Below, one piece after another: positions 41,695-49,885 of a DNA stretch of 64,000 bases; within the stretch, counting starts at the first letter, position 1, and each line of letters begins with the position of its first letter. The translations under genes were made by a program, and so were the position numbers. The notes under the pieces are model-generated. The model was not told where the DNA came from, made no database searches, and saw only the letters and a list, made by a program, of their open reading frames with translations. Origin of the DNA: Solibacillus sp. R5-41 (GTDB lineage Bacteria > Bacillota > Bacilli > Bacillales_A > Planococcaceae); the NCBI RefSeq assembly GCF_002736105.1, contig NZ_CP024123.1:860001-924000 (forward strand), given 5' to 3'.

Positions 41695-43524
41695 ATGAAG
41701 AAAAAGTATTGGCTACTTCTTTCTACAGTTTTCGCCATCATGTTAGTTCTTGCTGCATGTAGCGAAAAAGATTCAGAAACTGGATCAGAAAAACCAACTG
41801 ATAAAGGAACTGAAAAAACAGAAGAAAGCAAAAAAGAAGAAGGTGGTTCATCTGTTGAACAACCAACGCTTGCATCGGAAGTAACAAATGAAGGGGACGC
41901 TATTGCTGGCGGTACGTTAAAGTACGCTTTAGTAACAGATTCTCCATTCCAAGGGGTTTTCTCGGCAGAGTTATATGAAGATAATTATGATGATCAACTT
42001 ATGCAATTCATGACAAACTCAATTTTCGAAAATGACGGTGACTTCTTAATCACTGACGAAGGTATTGCGAAATTAAGCGTTGATGCTGACAACAACAAAG
42101 TTACTGTAGCGATCCAAGGAGATGTGAAGTGGTCTGATGGTACGCCATTAACAGCTGATGATCTTATCTTCCCTTACGAACTTATTGGTCACAAAGATTA
42201 CACGGGTGTGCGTTATGATGGCGACTTCCAAAACATCGTAGGTGCTGTAGAGTACAATGCAGGTAAAGCTGATACAATTTCAGGTATTAAAAAAATCGAC
42301 GACAAAACGATTGAAATTACATTCAAAAAAGTATCACCTGCAATCTATTCTGGCGGTGACGGTTTATGGAGCTATGCAGCGCCTAAACATTATTTAAAAG
42401 ATATTCCTGTAGCTGATTTAGTATCTTCAGATGCAGTTCGTAAATCACCGGTTACTTTAGGTGCATTCAAATTAGACAAATTAGTTGACGGTGAATCTAT
42501 TCAGTTCGTAGCAAACGAAAACTACTGGCAAGGTAAACCAAAATTAGATAAAGTAATAGTACAAGTTGTTCCATCAGCATCTATTGGTGAAGCTTTACGC
42601 ACAGGTCAATATGACATGGCTTCTTCTTACCCAACAACGCAATATGATGGCGTAAAAGATTTAACAAACTTAACTGTTTTAGCTCGTCCAGAATTAGCTT
42701 ATTCTTACTTAGGTTTCAAATTAGGGAAGTTTGATACAGCTCAAAACATCAACATTACAGATGAAAAAGCAAAAATGAATGACGTGAAATTACGTCAAGC
42801 GATTGCTTATGCAATTGATGTTGAGCAAGTAACTGAACGTTTCTACCAAGGATTACGTTCTCGTGCAACATCATTAATTCCACCAACATTCGCTTCATTC
42901 CATGACAACACTTTAGAAGGATTCAACTATGATCCTGAAAAAGCGAAGGCATTATTAGATGAAGCTGGGTACAAAGATGTTGATGGCGATGGTATCCGTG
43001 AAGATAAAGCTGGAAAAAAATTCTCAATCAACTTAGCTGGTATGTCGGGTTCAGATACTGACGAAGCAATCGTTGAGTACTACCGTCAAAACTGGAAAGA
43101 TGTAGGTTTAGATGTACAATTAACGACTGGTCGTTTAATCGAGTTCAACAGCTTCTACGATAAAGTTAAAGCTGACGATGCTGAAATCGATATGTTCATG
43201 GCTGCATGGGGTACTGGTACAAACCCATCTCCAGCAGGTTTATATGGTAAAGAAGCATCATTCAACTATAGCCGTTTCGTTTCGGACGACTTAACAAAAT
43301 TATTAACTGACATCGATTCTAAAGAAGCGATCGACGCTAGTTACCGTGCAAATGCATTCCGTGCATGGGAAGAATATATGTTTGCTAACGCAACTACAAT
43401 TCCAACGTACTTCCGTACACAGATTATTCCAGTTAACAAACGTGTGAAAACTTACAACGTTGATTGGGCGAGTGTAACTAAATGGCATGAAGTTGAATTA
43501 GTAGCTGAAGAGCCAGTTAAATAA
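41695..43524 (+). CDS. Oligopeptide-binding lipoprotein (OppA-like, SBP family 5)
   Basis: The extracellular peptide-binding lipoprotein. A lipoprotein signal peptide ends at the lipobox LAAC, with Cys22 as the acylated residue; LspA (23767) is the expected processing enzyme. A charged Glu/Lys/Ser spacer (about 23-60) precedes the family 5 solute-binding fold (GGTLKYALVTDSPFQGVF, VKWSDGTPLTADD, FDPEKAKALLDEAGYKD-like NYDPEKAKALLDEAGYKD). 609 residues. It is the last gene of the operon, and a terminator follows, consistent with high expression. Confidence 0.93.
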   Translation: MKKKYWLLLSTVFAIMLVLAACSEKDSETGSEKPTDKGTEKTEESKKEEGGSSVEQPTLASEVTNEGDAIAGGTLKYALVTDSPFQGVFSAELYEDNYDDQLMQFMTNSIFENDGDFLITDEGIAKLSVDADNNKVTVAIQGDVKWSDGTPLTADDLIFPYELIGHKDYTGVRYDGDFQNIVGAVEYNAGKADTISGIKKIDDKTIEITFKKVSPAIYSGGDGLWSYAAPKHYLKDIPVADLVSSDAVRKSPVTLGAFKLDKLVDGESIQFVANENYWQGKPKLDKVIVQVVPSASIGEALRTGQYDMASSYPTTQYDGVKDLTNLTVLARPELAYSYLGFKLGKFDTAQNINITDEKAKMNDVKLRQAIAYAIDVEQVTERFYQGLRSRATSLIPPTFASFHDNTLEGFNYDPEKAKALLDEAGYKDVDGDGIREDKAGKKFSINLAGMSGSDTDEAIVEYYRQNWKDVGLDVQLTTGRLIEFNSFYDKVKADDAEIDMFMAAWGTGTNPSPAGLYGKEASFNYSRFVSDDLTKLLTDIDSKEAIDASYRANAFRAWEEYMFANATTIPTYFRTQIIPVNKRVKTYNVDWASVTKWHEVELVAEEPVK

Positions 43525-43533
43525 TTTTTAACT

Positions 43534-43572
43534 AAAAAAACCTCGAACTCCTAAAAGAGTTCGGGTTTTTTT
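43534..43572 (+). terminator. Terminator of the oligopeptide transporter operon
   Basis: CCTCGAACTC pairs with GAGTTCGGG, loop CTAAAA, flanked by AAAAAAA on the left and TTTTTTT on the right. The 250 bases between here and the next gene are AT-rich, with no element that I recognise. Confidence 0.88.
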
Positions 43573-43824
43573 GTTTTGGAATGTAGGGGGAATTAATAGA
43601 GAAATAGTATTGAAGAAATTACGAGTTTAAAATATTTATGTTTTAAGAAGGTATTCCACAATTTAATGTAGAATATTTCTATCGTAAGGGATAATTTGTC
43701 CAAAAGTAGTATCGTTTAAATAATTATTTCATCATTCATGGTTTTACTTATGTTTTTAAATGTCTTTTGAAAACATGACAAGTATAAAAATTACTTTTAC
43801 TGGAGAATGGGGAGGGCATTTTTT

Positions 43825-45327
43825 ATGGATACAGTATTAAACGCTAGAATTCGTTGCAATGCATTGGAGGACAAGGTTGTATCAGCAGAAACAGCAGCAT
43901 CTTGGATTAAAGATGGGATGTCACTAGGGATGAGTGGTTTTACTCGTGCTGGTGATGCGAAAACGATTCCGCTTGCATTAGTTGAAAAAGCAAAAACGGA
44001 AAAATTCCAAGTGGATGTATATACAGGGGCTTCATTAGGGCCAGAAGTAGACCAACTGATGGCAGAAGCAGGTATTATTCGTAAGCGTGCACCATATCAA
44101 GGGGACCCAGCCATTCGAAAAGCCATTAATACAGGAAAAGTCTTATATACGGATATGCATTTATCACATAATGCCGAATTAATTCGACAAGGTATTATTG
44201 GACCGATTGACTTTGCGATTATTGAAGCGTCGGCAATTACAGAGGACGGCATGATTATTCCGACGACTTCAGTAGGAAACTCTCCGATTCTTGTTCAAAT
44301 GGCAAAAGAAGTAATAATTGAATTAAATCCAGAACAACCTAATTTAGAAGGCATCCATGATATTTATATACCTGGAAACCAAGGGGAACGCGACCCGATA
44401 CCGATGTTACAAGCGAGTGATCGTATTGGGACAAAAGGGATTCCTGTCGATATTAATAAAATTAAAGGGATCGTCCATTCAACAATTAAGGATGCGCCTT
44501 CATTAATTGTTGAACCAGATGAAGAAACAGAGCAAATCGCACAACATCTACTGAGCTTCTTAAGAGCGGAAATTAAAAAAGGTCGTTTGCCAAAAAATCT
44601 ATTACCGTTACAATCAGGTGTTGGTTCTGTTGCAAATGCGGTATTAAACGGCTTCTTAAACTCTGAATTTGAAGAACTAGAAATCTATTCGGAAGTGCTA
44701 CAAGACGCGGTATTCCACCTATTAGATGCGAATAAAATTAAAATTGCATCGGGTACGTCGATTACTTTAAGTGAAGAATGTGGCGCGCGCGTTTACGGTA
44801 ATATTGATAATTATAAAGACCGCTTAGTATTGCGTCCGCAAGAAATTTCTAACCATCCAGAAGTGATTCGTCGATTAGGTATTATTGCGATCAATACGGC
44901 GTTGGAAGCGGATATTTATGGAAATGTCAATTCAACACATGTACAAGGAACGCATATGATGAACGGATTAGGTGGTTCAGGAGACTTTACACGTAATGCA
45001 AGAATTGCTATTTTCGTAACGAAATCGTATGCAAAAGGCGGCGACATTTCATCAATTGTGCCAATGGTTGCGCACCATGATCATACGGAACATGATGTGG
45101 ATGTTATTGCAACGGAACAAGGGATTGCTGACTTACGCGGAATGGCGCCAAAAGAGCGTGTGCAGGCGATTATCGAAAATTGTGTGCATCCTGACTACAA
45201 AGAGGCACTTCGAGAATATTATAATCGCGCAGTAGAAGTATCAGGAAATGCCCATACACCGCATAATTTAGAAGAGGCACTTGAATGGCATGTAAACTAC
45301 AAAAAAACGAAAACGATGAAGAAATAA
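43825..45327 (+). CDS. Acetyl-CoA hydrolase / CoA-transferase family protein
   Basis: A member of the acetyl-CoA hydrolase/succinate-CoA:acetate transferase family, moving CoA between acyl groups. Conserved segments are MSGFTRAGDAKTIP, QSGVGSVANAVLNGFL, EIYSEVLQDAVF (Glu290 at the place of the catalytic glutamate, from memory of the family), HVQGTHMMNGLGGSGDF and ATEQGIADLRGM. ATG 43825 is favoured over ATG 43807 because GGGGAGGG (43809-43816) lies 8 bases before it. 500 residues. It is a single-gene unit between two terminators; acyl specificity cannot be read. Confidence 0.88.
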   Translation: MDTVLNARIRCNALEDKVVSAETAASWIKDGMSLGMSGFTRAGDAKTIPLALVEKAKTEKFQVDVYTGASLGPEVDQLMAEAGIIRKRAPYQGDPAIRKAINTGKVLYTDMHLSHNAELIRQGIIGPIDFAIIEASAITEDGMIIPTTSVGNSPILVQMAKEVIIELNPEQPNLEGIHDIYIPGNQGERDPIPMLQASDRIGTKGIPVDINKIKGIVHSTIKDAPSLIVEPDEETEQIAQHLLSFLRAEIKKGRLPKNLLPLQSGVGSVANAVLNGFLNSEFEELEIYSEVLQDAVFHLLDANKIKIASGTSITLSEECGARVYGNIDNYKDRLVLRPQEISNHPEVIRRLGIIAINTALEADIYGNVNSTHVQGTHMMNGLGGSGDFTRNARIAIFVTKSYAKGGDISSIVPMVAHHDHTEHDVDVIATEQGIADLRGMAPKERVQAIIENCVHPDYKEALREYYNRAVEVSGNAHTPHNLEEALEWHVNYKKTKTMKK

Positions 45328-45352
45328 ATCGTTTTCGTTAAATAGCTTGAAT

Positions 45353-45399
45353 AAAAAATGTCATTTTGACTGGTAATGGTCAAAATGACATTTTTGTTT
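45353..45399. terminator. Bidirectional terminator between convergent genes
   Basis: AAAATGTCATTTTGAC pairs with GTCAAAATGACATTTT across loop TGGTAATG, with A-run and T-run on opposite sides. It serves the CoA-transferase gene on the plus strand and rqcH on the minus strand, whose stop is 6 bases away. Confidence 0.88.
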
Positions 45400-45404
45400 C
45401 GTTA

Positions 45405-47087
45405 TTACTTTTTCATTTGCATGACAATGGCTTCATCGGGGGTAACAAAAAGTGTCTTTTGTTCGAAATAAATAACGAAGCCGGGCTTTGAGCCGTTTGG
45501 TTTTTTGACATGTCGAATTTCCGTATAATCAACAGGCACAGAAGACGATTCGCGCGCCTTACTATAGTAGGCACTTAAAATAGCAGCTTCTTTTAATGTT
45601 GTTTCATCTGGAGATTCGGCATGTACAACTACGTGTGAACCCGGAATATCCTTAGTGTGCAGCCAAACTTCATGACGCTTTGCTAATTTAAACGTTAAAT
45701 GGTCATTTTGTTTATTGTTTTTTCCAACTGAAATCATCGTACCTGTCGAAGAAATAAATTTTTCTGGCTCCGGTTTCGTTGGTTTCTTTTTTCTTTTTGC
45801 ATGGCGTAAGCGTAATAAACCTTGCTCGGCTAACTCTTCACGAATTTCTTCAATGTCGGATGGTGAGGCTTGTTGTACTTGTTGCGCAAGCATTTCTAAA
45901 TATGTAACATCATCCGTTGTTTTTGCTTGCTGCTCTTCAATCATAATAAGTGCCGTTTTTGCTTTATTGTATTTTGTGTAGTAGCTTTGCGCATTTTCGA
46001 TTGGCGATTTGCGTGGGCTAAGTGGAATGCGCACTTTTTCAGCAGTTTCACTGTAATAGTTTTCCACATCTACGAACTCAGGGCCCTTTTGGAAATTGTA
46101 TAGGTTTGCCATTAATAACTCACCATAAAGTTGGAACTGCTCTAAATTAGAGGCACGTTCATAATCTTTTTGGAGCTTTTTTTGTTTAAGCTTTAATTTA
46201 TTTATTTCATTTTGTAGCCAGCGCTCTAAATCGCCAGCCTGCTGCTTGACGCGATCTCTTTGGGCACGAGCAAAAAATACACGGTCCAATAACTCGCCCA
46301 GCGTAGCATAGTGCGTCTCAGTACCATTCAAATGCGTAAGTTCAGTAGGAGAAAAATATAATTTTCCATTTTCTTCAACATAGGTTGGTTTTGCGATTGT
46401 AGCAATCTCATTCATCAACTGACGACAAGCGGTAACAGGATCTTGAGTGTTCAAGCGGTGCAATAATTCATTCGCATGAAGAGGTGAAAAACCTGCAAAA
46501 TGCGTTACGATTTCATTTGCTGTTACTTCTTGCGCAAAAAAACTACGCAGTTCATCATCCGTAAGGCCAGTTAATGAAGTTTTATCTTGTTGGGGTGGCG
46601 CAACATACGTTTGCCCTGGAAGCACCGTCCGATAACTATTTACGGAAGGTGGTAAATGCTTCAAACTGTCGATGATTTTATTGTTTTCTGCATCAGTTAA
46701 AATAAGGTTGCTATGTCGCCCCATAATTTCCATAATTAAAACACGTTTTACCGCGTCGCCAATTTCATTTTTACTGTCAATTTCAAACGTAAGGACACGT
46801 TCAAAAGCATCATGCTTAATTGCTGAAATAAAGCCGCCTTCAATATGTTTACGTAATAATGTACAAAACATCGGTGGCTCAGCGGGATTTTCGATTGCTT
46901 GCTCTGTCAAGTGTACGCGTGAATAAGAAGGATGAATGGAAAACAATAGTTTATAGTTACTGCCTGCTGCGCGAACTTGGAAAACAACTTCTAACGCATT
47001 CGGTTGATAAATTTTTGTAATTCGTCCCGATGAAAGGATTGCTAATTCTTTGCTCATCGAACGTGTAAAAAGACCGTCAAATGCCAT
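45405..47087 (-). CDS. rqcH: Ribosome quality control protein RqcH (NFACT family, YloA/FbpA)
   Basis: Binds obstructed 50S subunits and recruits tRNA-Ala to add C-terminal alanine tails to stalled chains; also called fibronectin-binding protein A in older annotation. It has an N-terminal NFACT-N domain (MAFDGLFTRSM, RITKIYQP, GGFISAIKHDAFERVLTFEI), a central coiled coil (about 270-430) and a C-terminal NFACT-R domain (GTMISVGKNNKQND, ITFKLAK-like, HTKDIPGSHVVV). The second ATG of the frame is used because the first overlaps the GAGGA site. 560 residues. It is the only long plus-to-minus switch in this part of the window. Confidence 0.93.
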   Translation of the reverse strand: MAFDGLFTRSMSKELAILSSGRITKIYQPNALEVVFQVRAAGSNYKLLFSIHPSYSRVHLTEQAIENPAEPPMFCTLLRKHIEGGFISAIKHDAFERVLTFEIDSKNEIGDAVKRVLIMEIMGRHSNLILTDAENNKIIDSLKHLPPSVNSYRTVLPGQTYVAPPQQDKTSLTGLTDDELRSFFAQEVTANEIVTHFAGFSPLHANELLHRLNTQDPVTACRQLMNEIATIAKPTYVEENGKLYFSPTELTHLNGTETHYATLGELLDRVFFARAQRDRVKQQAGDLERWLQNEINKLKLKQKKLQKDYERASNLEQFQLYGELLMANLYNFQKGPEFVDVENYYSETAEKVRIPLSPRKSPIENAQSYYTKYNKAKTALIMIEEQQAKTTDDVTYLEMLAQQVQQASPSDIEEIREELAEQGLLRLRHAKRKKKPTKPEPEKFISSTGTMISVGKNNKQNDHLTFKLAKRHEVWLHTKDIPGSHVVVHAESPDETTLKEAAILSAYYSKARESSSVPVDYTEIRHVKKPNGSKPGFVIYFEQKTLFVTPDEAIVMQMKK

Positions 47088-47143
47088 ATTCATTCCTCTT
47101 TCATAACGATATTATTTCTTACTAGTCTACCTATCATAACATT

Positions 47144-47335
47144 TTTATCATCATTCAGCAGAAAACTCTCTCCTTTTTATAGGTGGTGAGGTGAATGAAA
47201 TTTTAGTCTTTTTTAGTGTGTGTCCAAACACCCGCTGAATGAAGATAAAGCCTCCGGCGTATGTCACAGATTTTGAATTGTGCAAGCACAATTCAAAATC
47301 TGGACGCAATTACGCTAAGGCGTCATTGGTCAATG
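47144..47335 (+). repeat. Composite repeat R2, copy A
   Basis: The left unit (47144-47249) is bounded by inverted repeats TTTATCATCATTCAGC and GCTGAATGAAGATAAA. The right unit (from 47251) has CCGGCGTATGTCACAG, then a perfect 15-bp hairpin (47268-47282 with 47287-47301, loop CAAG), then CTGGACGCAATTACG and a partly decayed GGCGT palindrome. It matches the right units at 52447-52540 and 61623-61713, but the hairpin arms differ in sequence. It lies between the divergent rqcH and yloC genes. Confidence 0.8.
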
Positions 47336-47390
47336 TAAGTTATAGTTGTTCAATTTTCTATAAAAGGTACATACTAATTGGTTTAACATA

Positions 47391-47399
47391 TGATATAAT
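47391..47399 (+). promoter_or_regulatory. Extended -10 promoter element of yloC
   Basis: TGATATAAT is a perfect extended -10, 33 bases before the yloC start. No good -35 is present at the usual spacing, which an extended -10 tolerates. It is just downstream of repeat R2 copy A. Confidence 0.5.
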
Positions 47400-47432
47400 T
47401 GGTGCAATATGCAAAGAAGGGTGTGACGAACC

Positions 47433-48308
47433 TTGGTGCGTAGTATGACCGGATTCGGCAGGGGGGTCACAACGACGAATAGATTTCAACTCACGGTTGA
47501 AATTCGTGCTGTGAATCATCGTTTTTTAGAAATTAATACGAAGTTTCCAAAAGAATGGATGGAATCAGAAATAATTGTGAAAAAAATGTTGTCGGATACT
47601 GTTTCTCGTGGGAAAATAGATGTTATTATTTTTCTAAAAGAGTTGCATAATGCAGAGCAAGTTGTCCGTATCAATTGGCCATTACTAGAAGCGTACTTGA
47701 AAGTAAAAAACGAGCTTTCGCAATCCGTTATGATGGATGCAAAGTGGACAATGCAAGAAATTTCAAACTTGGATCAAGTACTGCAAATCGAAAAAGAAGA
47801 GTTTTTGCTGGAGGAAATTATCCAAGCGGTGAAGGATGCATTAGCACAAGCCATAACAAGTTTAATTACGATGCGTGAGCGTGAAGGACATGAATTGCGC
47901 AATGTTATGCTACATTATAAGGATGAATTGCAGCAGCAAGTTGCTCAAATTAAACAGGGAGCACCACAAGCGGTTGCCAAGTATCGTGACCGTTTAATTG
48001 CGCGTCTACAAGAAATAAATCATGGACAGATGATTGAAGATCGTTTAGTAACTGAAGTCGCATTATTTGCTGAGCGAATTGATATAGCAGAAGAGTTAGA
48101 TCGTTTAGAAAGCCACTTTGTTCAGCTGAAAGAGACGTTAAACGAGTCTGTTGCAATTGGTCGTAAACTGGATTTCATTATGCAGGAGATGCATCGTGAA
48201 ATTAATACGATAGGTTCGAAAAATCAATCGGCAGACTGCTCGATTGCCGTAGTGCAAGCAAAAACGATTTTAGAAAAAATGCGAGAACAAGTTCAAAATA
48301 TTGAATAG
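47433..48308 (+). CDS. yloC: YicC/YloC family endoribonuclease
   Basis: A YicC-family protein (YicC_N plus DUF1727/1732-type C-terminal domain). Family members are endoribonucleases acting on structured RNA. N-terminus RSMTGFGRG and VEIRAVNHRFLEI, C-terminus EMHREINTIGSKNQSADCS, are diagnostic. The start is TTG 47433 or the adjacent GTG 47436, as no ATG gives the conserved RSMTGFG. 291 residues. gmk follows after 17 bases; remA, which lies between them in B. subtilis, is missing. Confidence 0.92.
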   Translation: MVRSMTGFGRGVTTTNRFQLTVEIRAVNHRFLEINTKFPKEWMESEIIVKKMLSDTVSRGKIDVIIFLKELHNAEQVVRINWPLLEAYLKVKNELSQSVMMDAKWTMQEISNLDQVLQIEKEEFLLEEIIQAVKDALAQAITSLITMREREGHELRNVMLHYKDELQQQVAQIKQGAPQAVAKYRDRLIARLQEINHGQMIEDRLVTEVALFAERIDIAEELDRLESHFVQLKETLNESVAIGRKLDFIMQEMHREINTIGSKNQSADCSIAVVQAKTILEKMREQVQNIE

Positions 48309-48313
48309 CTTAA

Positions 48314-48943
<630 letters not shown>

Positions 48944-48946
48944 AAT

Positions 48947-49171
48947 ATGTTATACCCATCAGTAGATAAGTTAAAAACACAAATTGATTCAAAATATTCT
49001 TTAGTGAGCTTAGCTTCAAAGCGTGCTCGTCAAATGCAAGAAGAGGGCGGCGAGCAATTAAGCTCATACGTATCTTATAAGCCAGTTGGAAGAGCTTTAG
49101 AAGAAGTAGCAGCAGGAAAGCTTAAAAAAGCGGAACAAGATGCTTCGACGATTTATGAGGATGAAATTTAA
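48947..49171 (+). CDS. rpoZ: DNA-directed RNA polymerase omega subunit RpoZ
   Basis: A small RNA polymerase subunit that binds and chaperones beta-prime. The 74-residue protein has the omega pattern: YPSVDKL, SKYSLVSLASKRARQM, KPVGRALEEVAAGKL. It follows gmk directly and is closed by a terminator. Confidence 0.95.
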   Translation: MLYPSVDKLKTQIDSKYSLVSLASKRARQMQEEGGEQLSSYVSYKPVGRALEEVAAGKLKKAEQDASTIYEDEI

Positions 49172-49186
49172 CTTCTTTAAAAATTT

Positions 49187-49236
49187 AGAAAGGACATCAT
49201 CTTGTGCTCGTTGGCGGAAGATCGTCCTTTCTTTGT
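49187..49236 (+). terminator. Terminator after rpoZ
   Basis: AGAAAGGAC and ATCTT pair with AAGAT and GTCCTTTCT, followed by TT; an interrupted stem with a long loop. Probably a real but imperfect terminator. Confidence 0.7.
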
Positions 49237-49318
49237 GATTTAATTCGATATTACTTGTGAAGTAGCTCCCTTAGAATTTTTCTTTGGGAGCTTGTCATTT
49301 GAAAGGAAGGTTTCGAAT

Positions 49319-49885
49319 ATGAAAAAAAGAAATGTGTTAGTGTGCGTTTCAGGAGGAATTGCCGTTTATAAAGCAGTCGCGCTCGTCAGCAAATTATCAC
49401 AAGCAGGCATGGACGTGAAAGTGATCATGACCGCTTCGGCAAAACAATTCGTCACACCTTTAAGCTTTCAAGTTATGTCAAAAAATGATGTGTTTTATGA
49501 CACGTTTGACGAAAAAAATTCAGCTGTCATTGCCCATATTGATTTAGCTGATTGGGCAGATTTAGTCATTGTGGCACCAGCAACAGCCAATGTAATTGCG
49601 AAAATGGCGCATGGCATGGCAGATGATATGTTGACAACAACATTACTTGCCACAACAGCACCTGTGTGGGTTGCACCAGCAATGAATGTACATATGTATG
49701 AACATCCAGCGGTGTTACGAAATATTGCCCAATTAATAGAAGATGGTGTGAAGTTTATTGAACCATCAGAAGGTTTTTTAGCATGTGGCTATGTTGGTAA
49801 AGGGCGTTTAGAGGAGCCTGAAAAAATTACCGCGCTTGTTGTGAATCATTTTGTGCAAAGTGCTGAAAGTGAAGCGAATGCGTAA
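49319..49885 (+). CDS. coaC: Phosphopantothenoylcysteine decarboxylase CoaC (stand-alone)
   Basis: An FMN flavoprotein that decarboxylates 4'-phosphopantothenoylcysteine in CoA synthesis. The whole CoaC domain is present: VSGGIAVYK (10-18), the IAHIDLADWADLVIVAPATA region with the active His, APAMNVHMY (PxMN motif) and ACGYVGKGRL with the active-site Cys. ATG 49319 has AAGGAAGG 8 bases upstream. At 188 residues the protein stops where Bacillus CoaBC (about 400 residues) continues into the CoaB ligase domain; priA begins at the stop codon, and no CoaB sequence is found here. Confidence 0.92.
   Translation: MKKRNVLVCVSGGIAVYKAVALVSKLSQAGMDVKVIMTASAKQFVTPLSFQVMSKNDVFYDTFDEKNSAVIAHIDLADWADLVIVAPATANVIAKMAHGMADDMLTTTLLATTAPVWVAPAMNVHMYEHPAVLRNIAQLIEDGVKFIEPSEGFLACGYVGKGRLEEPEKITALVVNHFVQSAESEANA

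Noticed and set aside
47239-47448. A 69-codon open frame overlapping the yloC start
   Set aside because: It runs through repeat R2A and the yloC promoter, has no ribosome-binding site and no recognisable product.
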